This document shows positions 11,639-22,454 of a stretch of 64,000 bases of DNA, in pieces (positions within the stretch are counted from its first letter, which is position 1; the number at the start of each line of letters is the position of its first letter). Source of the DNA: Fagopyrum homotropicum (taxonomy: Eukaryota; Streptophyta; Magnoliopsida; Caryophyllales; Polygonaceae). The translations under genes and the position numbers were made by a program. The stretch spans positions 32,255,001 through 32,319,000 of the forward strand of contig BSWB01000003.1 in assembly GCA_033239125.1 (NCBI GenBank), written 5' to 3'. The notes below the pieces were generated by a model. It ran no database searches, had not been told where the DNA came from, and saw only the letters and a list, made by a program, of their open reading frames with translations.

Positions 11639-13461
11639 AAGACCTTGAAAAAGGAAACTGTGATAACAGGACTCCACTTCAAGGGCTTGAAACCCAACTT
11701 CAAAGCCTTGAGATTGGATCAAAAGGTAATATATCAACGGTACCTGAATCTAGTCAAACATATGAAGCTCAACCTTCTGGATCTGCTCCATCTGTCAAAA
11801 GAAGAAAAGTTCAACACTCCTCGTATCATCCACAAGAGAATGTGATCTTAGATACAAATGATGGAGTTCAAACTAGATCGAAAGTGAAAAATTTATGTGC
11901 CTTCTCCGCTTTTGTATCGCTTGTCGAGCCAAAGAACTACGTTCAAGCTCTTCAAGAAGCTGATTGGATCATAGCCATGTAAAATGAATTGAATGAATTT
12001 GATAGGAACAAGGTATGAACTCTTACTTCAAGACCAAAGCATCAATCAGTTATTGGCACGAAATGGGTCTTTCGAAAAAAATTGGATGAAAGTGGCAAAG
12101 TTATACGAAATAAAGCACGACTTGTAGCACAAGGCTATAACAAAGAAGAAGGTATTGATTATGAGGAGACTTTTGCTCCAGTTGCCAGGTTAGAAGCCAT
12201 ACGTATGCTAGTTGCATTTGCATCTTTTATGAGCATAAAACTTTTTCAAATGGATGTAAAATGTGCTTTTCTAAACGGCTTCTTAGAAGAAGAAGTTTAC
12301 ATTGCTCAACCTCCTAGTTTTGAAAATGATGAATTTCCAGATCATGTTTTTAAACTAGACAAAGCTCTTTATGGTCTTAAGCAAGCTCCTCGAGCTTGTT
12401 ATGAAAGATTATCTAAATACCTTCTTGAAAACAATTTCAAAAGAGGTTTGATTGATAAAACATTGTTTATCAAAACTAGAGGCAATGACATTCTAGTAGT
12501 ACAAATCTATGTTGATGATATATTATTCGCTGCTACTAATGATTCCCTTTGCAAGGAATTTTCAGATATTATGTGTAGGGAATTTGAAATGAGCTTAATG
12601 GGAGAGCTAAATTTCTTTCTTGGACTTCAAGTTACACAAGCAAAGAAAGGAATTTTTCTCAATCAAAGCAAGTATACTAAAGACTTGCTTAAGAAGTACA
12701 AAATGGATCAATCTAAGGTTGCAAAGACTCCTATAAGTTCAACACTTTCGCTAGATCATGACAAGAATGGCAAAAGTGTAGTACAAAAGGAGTATCGAGG
12801 TATGATCGATTCATTGTTGTATCTAACTGCTAGTCGTCTTGACATTATGTTTAGCGTGTGCATGTGTGCATGATTTCAAGCTGATCCTAAAGAGTCACAC
12901 TTGATAGTTGTGAAAAGAATTTTTTGGTATCTCAATGGCACTAAGGATCTAGGGTTATGGTACCCACGTCAAAGCTCGTTTCATCTTGTTGGCTATTCAG
13001 ATGCAGACTTTGCAGGTTATAAGGTCGAAAGAAAAAGTACTTCTGGATGTTGCCAATTCTTAGGGTTATCCCTTATTAATTGGCACTCCAAGAAGCAAAA
13101 CTTTGTTGCCCTATCCACAGCTGAAGCTGAATATATAGCTGTAGGAGCCTGTTGTGAACAAATTCTTTGGATTGCTCAACAACTTCGTGACCTTGGCTTT
13201 GACTTAAAAGGTATTCCTACAAAATGTGATAATACTAGTGCTATTTCTATAACCAAAAGTCCTATGCAGCATTCAAGGACTAAGCATATTGATGTAAGGC
13301 ATCACTTCATACGTGATCGTGTTGAGAAAGGTGATGTCTCGATCTCTTTTATCTCAACTAACTTGCAATTTGCATATATCTTTACTAAGCCTCTTCCTGA
13401 GGAACAATTTAATTTTATTAGATTGGAGCTTGGTATGTTGAACAAGGAAGCATTAATGTAG
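11639..13461 (+). pseudogene. pol: SIRE-like pol C-terminal part: reverse transcriptase and RNase H
   Basis: The frame continues from 9904 with a linker rich in LQxLE repeats. The copia RT follows (KWVFRKKLDESG, ARLVAQGYNKEEGIDYEETFAPVAR, FQMDVKCAFLNG), with the catalytic YVDDI at about 12508-12522, and then RNase H (GYSDADFAG, ALSTAEAEYIA, CDNTSAI, RTKHIDVRHHFIRD). Stops replace codons at 11980, near 12017 and at 12871, so no full-length protein is possible. It ends at 13461 immediately before AGGGGGAG. The enzyme would copy element RNA into DNA. Copia domain order and the tRNA-iMet site agree with the lineage call. Confidence 0.9.
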
Positions 13462-13894
13462 GGGGAGTAAACGAGTTTAATTGTTCCTACGCATGTAGCC
13501 CAATTGATGTTTTCAAGGGCCATGAAATAAAATTCAAGGGGCCTTGAAACATATTTCAAAGGGTATATTAATAAAACGGATTAATTAGAAATTCATATCC
13601 TTTAGATATTGAATTATCTATTTTTTTATTCTTTAAAGGGGATTTCAAAAGGTTTTGTTATCAGATTCAAAGGATTTTGAAAAGTGGTTACCAAAATTTA
13701 TGGAAAGAATTTTTATCATCTATGATTTTCCCAAGATCTTAAAAATCTTTTGATCTTACGTTGATAAGACTTCTTCCCTTAAAAACCTCTTCTCTTCCCT
13801 CTTTATTTCTTCCACTTCCTTTTCCCTTTGAAAGAACAGTGCTTTACTCTTCCGATTTTCCAAACCCTCTTCATCTTCTTCTCAAAATTTTCAC
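13462..13894 (+). other. SIRE-like pol-env spacer
   Basis: No gene is seen. The spacer contains the palindromic pair TTCAAGG-GG-CCTTGAA (13533-13548) among other CAAGG/CCTTGA half-sites (13510-13562), and AT-rich sequence leading to the env-like ORF. Confidence 0.55.
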
Positions 13895-14840
13895 ATGGAA
13901 TCCGAGAGACCTTCAATGGACGAAGCAACATCACCTGTCCCCAAACTACAGAGGATATTTCAAGTATCATATGATTCCGACTCGAGTTCCAAATCTGGGT
14001 CAAGCTCGAGTTCATCAGATTTTTCAAGCGACGTAGATATTTTTACTAAGACTGGGCTTCCGTCGAGTTGGTTTGCAAGTCCAACGGTAGCCAAGAAATG
14101 GCTAACAGAGTTTGATGATCGCTACCAATGCATGTGTGAGCCGGTTCATAGCGAACTGTTTACCTGCTTCTCATTACCTGGACTAGAAGTGCTTCAGGCA
14201 AGCTCAATCTGGATCATGTTAAACCCAGGTGAATCCGCGTATCCACGACTGACCAGGTTGTTCTACACGAACTTAACGGCAAGAAGAGAACGAGGAGAAT
14301 GAATTTTGGACTCAGTCATCAAAGGTAAGAAATCACCATTACCTTTGAGATTATAGCTTATATCTTTGGTTTTCCTCTATATGACGCTACAGAATATTCT
14401 AACCCTGCTAGAATCATTAGATTAGCCAGAGAACAGTTTCTCCTTCCCAATGCTTTATCACCACCCACTATCACTTGTTTACCTTGGAACCCAGAATCAT
14501 TTATGCTATTTTAGACAGATGTGTAGTACCCAGGTTTGCTAACAAGGATATTATCACCAATGCTTTGCTGGTTTTAGTCTACAATGTGATGAATGTTTTG
14601 GAAGTAAATCTGCCTGAAATTATCCTGTCTCATATGGTAAATGTCATAAATTCTCCAAGCACTAGTCACTTGCCTTATGGGAATCTCCTTTCCATAATCT
14701 TTAGGCATTTTTAAGTTGATTTTTCTGGTGAGGAATTGCACATTGTTAATGGAGGATTGGATGAAGAATTCTTTGAGACCATAGGAATTCAAAAGACTCA
14801 GGTGGATTTCTGTACTGTATGAGTTTTGAAAGAGCAGCCA
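13895..14840 (+). pseudogene. SIRE-like env-like ORF, upstream part
   Basis: A reading frame starts at ATG 13895 with a serine-rich acidic segment (residues about 30-50) and a conserved-looking region (GLPSSWF, KKWLTEFDDRY). It then breaks up with stops, and recognisable coding continues at 14475-14714. The position after RT-RNase H and before the polypurine tract matches the env-like ORF known from SIRE elements. I see no convincing transmembrane protein, so the env label is positional. The ORF is cut at 14840 by Ath-A and resumes at 37369 with the reading frame in register. The AGCCA at 14836-14840 is the left target duplication. Confidence 0.65.
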
Positions 14841-16617
14841 TGATAGCATGAATTATTGTCTATATTTTGGGGCCTGTTTAGACGTTTTATCTTCAATAAT
14901 CTGCATGTTTGGATGTATATTATGCGATTATATTGTCGTTTCATCTACCTTTACGGGAATCGAGGTCTACACCAAGTTTCGTTGTAATCGTAGGTAAAAT
15001 GACACGTTTTGCATAAAAAAGGAGCAAAAGGAGCTAAGGAGTCATTGGAGCTACATTCAGAAGCTTAAGGAAGAATCCAGGAATCATGGAATTGAATTAG
15101 AGATTCACTTTGGACCAGATTTGAGAGATATCACATTCAGTTGGGATTCACCTCGGTCAGCTACAGTACCATCTCGACCGAGGTGATCCAGAGGAGCCGA
15201 CTCGACCGAGGCGAACACCTTGGACGCGACAAGGATATTTTATTCTTGGCTGAGATCTTTTATTTTCGGAACGAGGAGCTTATATTTTTTAGGCTGGATT
15301 CCTGGAAGGAAGAAGATAATTTAGCCCATATATTTTACCTATTTTTATGGGAAAAGATCTTTCTAAGATATCTTATCTTTGGAGGGTAATTTTCCTATAA
15401 AAAGGGTCGGATTTTCCACAAATCCGATCGTGCTTAGACATCCGCTATCACCCGGAAGACGTTTAGAGAAGCCGTTTTTATCCCACTATAGTTGGGAGAT
15501 TTGAAGAACCTTTTTGAAGGTTGAAGGAAGATTTAAGGAAGAAAGTTGATAGCATTTATAGCTTTTGTGAAGGGTTTTGTAAGATTCTCTTAGATTCCCT
15601 TCTTTGTTGATTGTCTAGTTGGATTGTGATCCAAGGAACGCTTGTTTGATTGATAATTGATTCAGTTATTGAAGCCTTTTTCTTAAGGTTTTTGTGTTCA
15701 ATTATTCTCTTTCTTCCCTTATATTTGATTATTGCTTTCATGATGATGAGTGGCTAATTTCTTTGTGTGATTCTAGGGTGATTGGATGAAGGTTGTGGGA
15801 AAAACAATGATAGAATAATTTTAATCATAGTAGGACCCTGAAAGTTCGAGTCTTTATACTTAACCCTAGAACATCTCGCTCAGTCGATGAACATCTCGGC
15901 CGGGGTGGAATTCTTCTGACCGAGGTGACTTACCTGATCCGAAACTGAGAGTTAAGTGTTAGAGTTTGCCAAATCCTATTTTTATTATACCTTTCCTGGT
16001 TCAATGCAAGCTTAGGATGAGACTTACCCGGTAATTCCTTTGTTTGTTTAACCAAGATCATAAGTATAAGTAATAAAGGTTTATCTTTTATTGGGGTTTG
16101 AGTGTGCTTTCGTTCCATCTTTGTGAGTTAGCCTGAGAATTACCCGGTAAAGGTTGATTCTATTCCCTTAGTTGGAGTGTTAGTTTGAGGTTATAGTTCT
16201 TTTCCTTAATTCCTTGAGACTTACCCGGTAATAGGAGTTACGGTTTTGGATTAGTGAGTAGTGAGACTTACCCGGTGATCTATTCCACTTTAGTAACACC
16301 TTCCCTTGCGAAAATCTCAACTTTGTCCGCTTATCTTTAGATCTTGAGTTGGAACCACAACTAGATGCTTTAATCCCTAGAACTGCATATTTCCTTAAAT
16401 GACTTTTTATCATCTTCGATTGTTTTAATCACTTTTGTGGTTAGTAGTTGTATTGACAACCTATTCCTGCTTTGTTTCACTAAGTCCCTGTGATCGACCC
16501 CTGGAATTTCTTGCTTTTTACTACGATTGACCCGTACACTGCGGGTTCGCATCCTTGTTTTAAGCTTACATATAGGGTTATAAATTTAAAGCTTGCACAC
16601 ACCGTTTGAAACGAACA
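14841..16617 (+). repeat. Ath-A left LTR (plus orientation)
   Basis: This complete 1777-bp LTR runs from TGATAGCATG to ACGAACA. It is followed by AGTTTTT, the usual spacer between LTR and primer site, and then joins unrelated sequence at 16625. Type-3 palindrome clusters lie at about 15149-15215 and 15870-15930. Four or five TTACCCGGTRA copies lie between 16020 and 16280, and CCCGTACACTGCGGG near 16533. It is close in sequence to the right LTR and to the solo LTR at 9905. Confidence 0.9.
15396..15402 (+). promoter_or_regulatory. Probable TATA box of the Ath-A left LTR
   Basis: TATAAAA lies about 180 bp after the first palindrome cluster, in the same context as the right LTR copy (36802-36809, minus strand) and the solo LTR. 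Confidence 0.5.
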
Positions 16618-17929
16618 AGTTTTTAATGGTGTGCTACAATCATAGATCACTCTAAGAGAATGCTTTATGGAATTTAAAATCAAAATATGCTTAAAAGATT
16701 TTATAAATATAAGAAAGTTGTTCATCTTTGCATAAAATTATAGAATGCATAATAAATCATAATTATCGAAATTAATCATGTATAATCCATTCTAAACCAC
16801 TAAGTCAATCAACAAGCTCGAGGTCTCAAGGGCTTCCAAAAGAAGGTTAAGAAACGTGTGAGGGTGGGATGTATATAAGGAATGTGGTGTTAGAATCCGG
16901 GAAAGGATCTTCACTTTACTTCCTTTTGAACTTCAACATCTTCCACCAATAAGCTTTGCTTATTTACCTTTTTTACTTTACTTTTTGGGATGCATGGACA
17001 AAGGTGCATAATAACCGAAGCCTAGGAAATCAGCAATCATCAATTTCTCGAGATGCCTCAAACCCTTGATGCACATACCATGACCCGTTAGGAATATCGC
17101 TCAATCCAACTTTGGCAAGACACAAACACCCGGCTATGTGAATGGTGCCGAGTTACTCATCATCATGATTGACTTCCCCAAACCTATGTGTTTCTTTCTA
17201 ACTTTCCGCCACATCTCGACTTTTTCTTTCACTTGTTTTTCACTTTTGCTTGCTTCCAAATTCCCGGATAGGTAAAGGGAGGCAAATATGTATATGAGGG
17301 GCTAAGCATGATCAAGAAGAAGAAGAGAAGAGAATGAATTGCCTTGGTCTTCCCAGATAGTGAGAGAACTCATAATGTGATGTCAACCTTCAAATTCAAA
17401 ATAATTTTGATAAAAACAAAGTATTAAACATGTAACAAATTTCAAACAAAGCTTTTAGCAACTTAAACATATCATAAAACCTTTCTAACATATAAATCTT
17501 TCAAAACCAATCAGCAGACAAAATCTTCACTGAGGTCATATCTAGATAAGAAGCACAAAATCGTTTCGAAATTCTTTTCAGTTAAAACGCCTTTGTCGAG
17601 ATGTTCTAAGTCAACCGAGGTGAAGTACCTCGTTTGGTCAGAGTCACATCGGTCGAGGTCATAAATTTTTTTTTTCAAACCAGTTTTTGACGTTTTTCTC
17701 AATCAAATAACCTGTATGCATGCATGTAATCTCAGATAAGCACATAAAGCAAAATAAAACATAAATATCCGATAGAGTCAAGTCATACATCCATAGTCAA
17801 ATAATACATCAAATACCCCATACTTGGGACACATTGTCCCAATAGGTCAAAATAAGTCTAGAGAAATAAAGTACTCACCGGACAAAGCTGAGCTGCATAA
17901 TAAATAAAGAAAGAAAATCCTGCAAGCTC
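16618..17929 (-). other. Ath-A truncated 3' non-coding region
   Basis: After the AGTTTTT left over from a primer-site spacer, the sequence from 16625 is the complement of an Athila 3' region. Its leftmost part matches 41885-41927 of Ath-E, so roughly the last 115 bp, including the hairpin and polypurine tract, are missing. The shared 3' block is at about 17000-17165. Type-3 palindromes are at 17585-17660. An AAGTATGGGGT copy (complement, about 17816-17832) is preceded by a TTGGGACA-ATG-TGTCCCAA stem. No gene is present. Confidence 0.75.
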
Positions 17930-19327
17930 TCAATAATCACGATCCGGTGGTGGTGGTGGTGGTGGCACATACGGGTGCTAAGATGGGTCGAAAGGATAGC
18001 CCATGACATGCTGAAACTGAATCTCAGCCATCACGTGCTGATAGTGTAGTCTCTCCTACATCTCTCTGATCTCCAGGGACATGGCAGCGTAGGAATCTAT
18101 CATGTGATCCGTCAGATCATCGATCCGACGGTGAGCTACTGGATCCCTCTACCTGCGTACCCTACACCTAGCAGGATGTGCTGGTGCTGCAGCCGGCTCC
18201 TCCTCAGTCTCATCATCATCTAGATCAGTGACCGGCGCACTAGTCCCAACTGTATCCGTGCCCGTATCCATAGGAACACCACCATCCTCATCAACATCAT
18301 CATCATCATCCTCAACCTCATCCTCCTCAGCTGGCCCCTGAGTTGCTGCAGCTGCTGCCTCTCTAGCATCCTCCGTCAGTGGGATCCACGCAGTCTGCCA
18401 GTAATGTGGATCAAACACGGAGAACTGAGCTAACCATCTGATCCCCCGAGGCGCAGTCGGCTCCCATGGCATCGCCACATATGGCGTAGTAAGTCCTCGG
18501 GGAACCAGTATCCTCCGAGTGATCATCTCTTGAAGTCCGAGCGGCTTGGCAGCCGCCACCATGGTACAATCACTGAGGTCCAAATCCATGTAACTCACTA
18601 TATGAGTCACAATCCCTCCACAACAGATGTCTCCCTTGGCTTTCGCATTGATCTTATGCAGATCCTCTGCCAGCATCAATCCAAAATCTAGGACTCCTCC
18701 AGTCACCATGCAATATAAACTCAGAAGCTCACCCTGCCTGATCTTCTAGGGCGTCTTAGTACGCGCCAGAAGAGTCTCACTGAAGATCTTGTGAGCTAGT
18801 CTAAAAGCAAGATGGAATATGATCCGCTCCCTGGAATCTCCAGGTCTCCATCTGTCAGCGTGCTAAACAACATGAGCAATCTGTCCCCAGAACTCTCGAG
18901 CTACAGCTCGAGAAGGAAAATCAGCAATAGTAGGAATCGAGAAGCCAAATATGTCCCACCAGTGGTCTAAGGGAACTAGATAATTCCGGTTCATCAACCG
19001 GTACTTGATGGCGCGCTCAGTGGGCAGGTAAGTTACTGAGCTGACAAACTCCAGGTTCGGCTCTAAGTAGGCCAGAGCTCTAATCTTTGTGAACTGCTCC
19101 AGCCCCACAGCAGATATCATACGCCTCAAATCATCATCAACATGGAGGCAATCAAAAGCAGATATGTCCAGGAAGCGTGGTGCAATGACTGGACGGGCCG
19201 CTATGCGGTCATAATCGACCTGGTGTCGCTCGTGGATCACCGGTCTAGTACGGCGGGAGGAAGAAGAAGGAGAAGGAGAAGATCTGTCCCTCAGGACCAA
19301 CTGCGTGTCAGAACTCATTTTTAGCAA
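17930..19327 (-). pseudogene. Ath-A env-like / ATHILA ORF-1-like gene, stops in frame
   Basis: One minus-strand frame runs from ATG 19327 (or 19318) to the stop at 17930-17932. It has a serine-rich N-terminus, then VIHERHQVDYDRIAARPV and a core (EFVSSVTYLP, IKYRLMNRNYLVPL, WDIFGFS). A second conserved part follows (AKPLGLQEMITRRILVP, YVAMPWE), then an acidic run (EDDDDDVDEDGG) and a proline-rich end. The pattern resembles the ATHILA ORF-1 family of plant retrotransposon proteins, whose function is unknown. The position after pol is where env-like ORFs of Athila lie. In-frame stops at 18860, 18746, 18146 and further on make it non-functional. Homologues are at 39363-40577 and 63719-64000. Confidence 0.78.
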
Positions 19328-20153
19328 CCTGTCAGGTCACCTCGGTTGCTCTGACAACTCTGTAGAACACCTTGGCCGAGGCACAGGCCGACTGGACCGA
19401 GGCAAAAAACTACTCGATCGATTCCCTCAGAAATCCAGTTCTTTTCCCCCAAAATCACTACCAAAGGTTCCTATGGGGTACTTAATCCTTTTCTCAGCAA
19501 ATGCAGGGGCAACCAAAGCCCAAATCGAAAGGAAATAGTGGAGAAGAAGAGGGTTAGGGTTTTTTCGGAGTTTACCCAGATTCGGTCGATTCGGCTCGTT
19601 TTTGCTGCAAATTTGCGCTTGCAATGCGATTCTCTTCCCTTTCCTCTCAGTTTAGAAGCACGAATCGTCAAAACCGAGCGAAGAACGAAGGAGCGAGGTG
19701 AGAAGTGCGCCGCGGTCGAGAAGGGAGGTAGAGGAGGAGAGAGAAAATTCAGCCCCTTTTATACCCTTTTTTGGAACTGCTGTCACCTCGGTCAAGATGG
19801 TCTCGACTGGACCGAGGTGGTACGGACCGAGGTGGATCTTCAGAAACCCTAGTCGCCTCGGTTGCTCAAGAATCATCTCGGTCGAGGTGCTGTGACAGTA
19901 ACCGAGATGTGTCTCAGTCAAACTCCGTCTTCTCAAATTCTCGAACTTCTGTCCTTCCAGTTGTGCTCCTGGGTTGTATTCCTTCCTTAGATGTCACCTG
20001 TTGTCTGTCTAGGACGCCAAAAACAAAATAAAGCAAAGCAAAAGCAAACTATCTAAAGCTAGACTTGAAAAAAGGGAAAAAGAAAGCAATACCTTGGGTT
20101 GCCTCCCAAGAAGCGCTTGATTTAAGGTCGCTAGCTGGACTGTACGACGTCTC
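19328..20153 (-). other. Ath-A pol-to-ORF spacer with palindrome clusters
   Basis: The spacer contains two groups of CCTCGGTCGAGG-type words (about 19330-19400 and 19785-19905), and the post-pol hairpin at its pol end. ORFs on both strands overlap here without homology and are not called. Confidence 0.6.
20093..20110 (-). other. Conserved post-pol RNA hairpin (CTTGGG-AGGCAA-CCCAAG)
   Basis: On the minus strand this is a perfect 6-bp stem with the invariant AGGCAA loop, 43 nt after the integrase stop. It corresponds to 2318-2335, 32924-32941, 51320-51337 and 62932-62949. Confidence 0.6.
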
Positions 20154-21392
20154 TCAAACAAGGTATAGCGGTGCAACCTCCTCAACCGGAACTTCCGGTT
20201 TGTATTTCTTAAGTCTATGACCGTTGACCTTGAAGCTTCCACTTGTTTCTCCCCAAATCTCAACTGCACCATAAGGGAAAACATGTTTCACAACATAAGG
20301 TCCGGTCCATCTAGATTTCAACTTACCTGAAAAGAGGCGGAGGCGGGAGTTGAAGAGTAGAACTAAGTCTCCTTCTTTAAGCTCCTTAGGAATGATGCGC
20401 TTGTGATGCCATTTCTTCGTCCTTTCTTTATAGATTTTGGCATTCTCATAAGCGTTCAAATGCAGCTCCTCCAGCTCATTGATATCCAATAGCCGCTTCT
20501 CGCCGGCTTCCTTGATGTCGAAGTTCAACCATTTGATCGCCCAATACGCCTTGTGTTCTAATTCAACGGGCAAATGACAAGACTTCCCATATACCAAATT
20601 ATAAGGGGTGGTACCAATGGGAGTTTTGAATGCGGTCCTGTAAGCCCAAAGAGCGTCGTCCAACTTCATGGACCAATCCTTCCTAGTTCTAGACACGGTC
20701 TTCTCCAAGATTGCTTTAATTTCTCTATTCGAGATCTCAACGTGTCCACTAGTTTGAGGGTGATAAGGGGTTGCTACCTTGTGGGTTACCCCATACTTCG
20801 ATATAAGTGCCTTAAACTTCCGGTTGATGAAATGCGTCCCTCCATCGCTGATGATGATGCGTGGAGTCCCAAAACGTGGAAAGATAGTCTTGTTAAAGAA
20901 CTTCACAACCACCATGGCGTCATTAGTGGGGGAAGCAATGGCTTCAACCCATCTAGAGACGTAGTCAACTGCTAGAAGAATGTAGAGGTTTCCTCCGGAC
21001 GATGGGAAAGGTCCCATTAAATCTACTCCCCATACATCAAAGATCTCAACCTCTTGTATGTTATTGAGTGGCATCTCATTCCTCCTAGATAAATTTCCTG
21101 TTCTTTGGCATGCATCACAAGAGACAACAAACGTTTGCACATCCTTAAATAATGTGGGCCAAAAGAAACCGGAACGTAATACCTTAGCGCATGTCTTGTT
21201 GGCGCTAGCATGCCCTCCACAAGGAAGTGAGTGACAATGCTGTATGACGCTATTAACTTCATCTTCCGGAATGCATCTTCGAAGCATCCCATCCGGCCCG
21301 CGCTTGAATAGCAGCGGTTCATCCCAGTAGTAATGGCGTACGTCCTTGAAGAATTTCTTCCTTTGAGCGTACGTCAATCCGGGTGGTATTTC
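20154..21392 (-). pseudogene. Ath-A integrase, catalytic triad present
   Basis: The frame continues from the protease part across one TAG stop (21390-21392). From MTYAQRKKFF it gives a complete integrase. The HHCC finger occupies residues about 48-90 (HCHSLPCGGH, CDACQRTG). The catalytic acids are D119 (VWGVDLMG), D178 (IISDGG) and E214 (GHVEISNREI), with the usual 35-residue spacing between the last two. The C-terminal DNA-binding part (LLFNSRLRLFSGKLKSRWTGP) is present to the stop at 20154. The protein would insert element DNA. Apart from the upstream stop it has no visible lesion, whereas RT is missing from the same element. Confidence 0.9.
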
Positions 21393-22454
21393 CTAGCAAA
21401 CAAGATAATTAACAATATCAGCATACCAAGGTCCTTTATTATCAGAAAATTGGTGGAGAGAATGTTCCACCAACTGAGGATGAATGTCAGAGAGGGGAGT
21501 AAGAAGTTTTTTATTTTCAATAGTCTCAGTTGACATCATCTCGCTTTCGACCTCGGTCGAGGTCCAGAGAGGTTGACCGAGATGTTCTTCGGTCACCTCG
21601 CTTGGTCCAGAAAGTGCCTCGGTCGAGGTACTGCAACTAGAACCGAAATTGGAGATCTTCTTCTCCTGGATTAGTCTTTCAGTTTTAGCTCCTGGATCTT
21701 CTTCCAGTGCCTTTAAGCTCCGTATATCAGCATCACAAGAAGCATCTATACCTTCCTCCATTAAGCTAAAACTAATAACCTTTTCAAGTGGATCTTTAAT
21801 AAGGATAGAGCTCACCAATTCTCTTGGTTCTTCTTCATCATAGATGTTGAAGATATCATCTCCTAGCTGCTCTCCCTTCATTGCCGCAAGTAATGCGAAT
21901 TCCACTTCATCTCCGCCAATATTGAATTTTAACTTGGCGTTCTTACAATCCACATTGCAACCCGAAGTTGCTAGAAATGGCCTCCCGAGAATGATAGGAA
22001 CAGGATAATCTGCGGGAATATCAAGTACAACAAAGTCTATAGGTAAATAGAAGTTACCTAACTTAACCGGAACGTCTTCCAAAATGCCCACGGGATGGGT
22101 AATGGAGCGGTCCGCCATGTATAACCGTATCTTCACCGGCTTGGGCTCTCCAAGTCCGATCTTAACACATAGCTCCAGCGGGATGATGCTCACGCTGGCT
22201 CCTAGATCACATAAGGCTTCACAAGTCACATCCCGAACTTGAATGGGAATGCAAAACGAGCCGGGATCTCTCAATTTGGGTGGCATCTTCTCCTTCATGA
22301 TTTGAATAAGCTCCGAGGATTTAGATGTCATCCTTACTTCACCAAAGTCTTCCAGCTTCCTCTTCCTTGATAGAATCTCTTTCAAGAACTTCCCATAGGC
22401 GGGCATCCCTAGAATAGCATCAAGGGAAGGGATATTAATGTGTAGTTTATTCAT
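21393..22454 (-). pseudogene. Ath-A protease fused directly to the pre-integrase linker (RT and RNase H absent)
   Basis: The 353-residue frame starts in MNKLHINIPSLDAILGMPAYG. It carries the protease active site DLGASVSIIP (D83) and the flap/ILGRPFLAT region, followed by an acidic linker. After a stretch encoded by CCTCGGTCGAGG-type repeats (TSTEV, STSTEA) it passes directly to GPWYADIVNYLVC. In Ath-B and Ath-D that segment lies only after RT and RNase H. About 1.7 kb is therefore missing, and the frame is kept. This looks like a non-autonomous derivative that keeps gag, protease, integrase and the env-like gene. It ends at the TAG shared with the integrase entry. Confidence 0.85.

Noticed and set aside
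14841..16617. Reading the left Ath-A LTR as an independent solo LTR
   Set aside because: Its two sides do not share a duplication (AGCCA versus AGTTT). Its left flank matches the right flank of the minus-strand LTR at 37364, and the copia frame rejoins there.
19142..19895. Plus-strand ORFs of 60-104 residues
   Set aside because: They overlap or adjoin the minus-strand env-like gene and palindrome clusters and lack homology; shadows.
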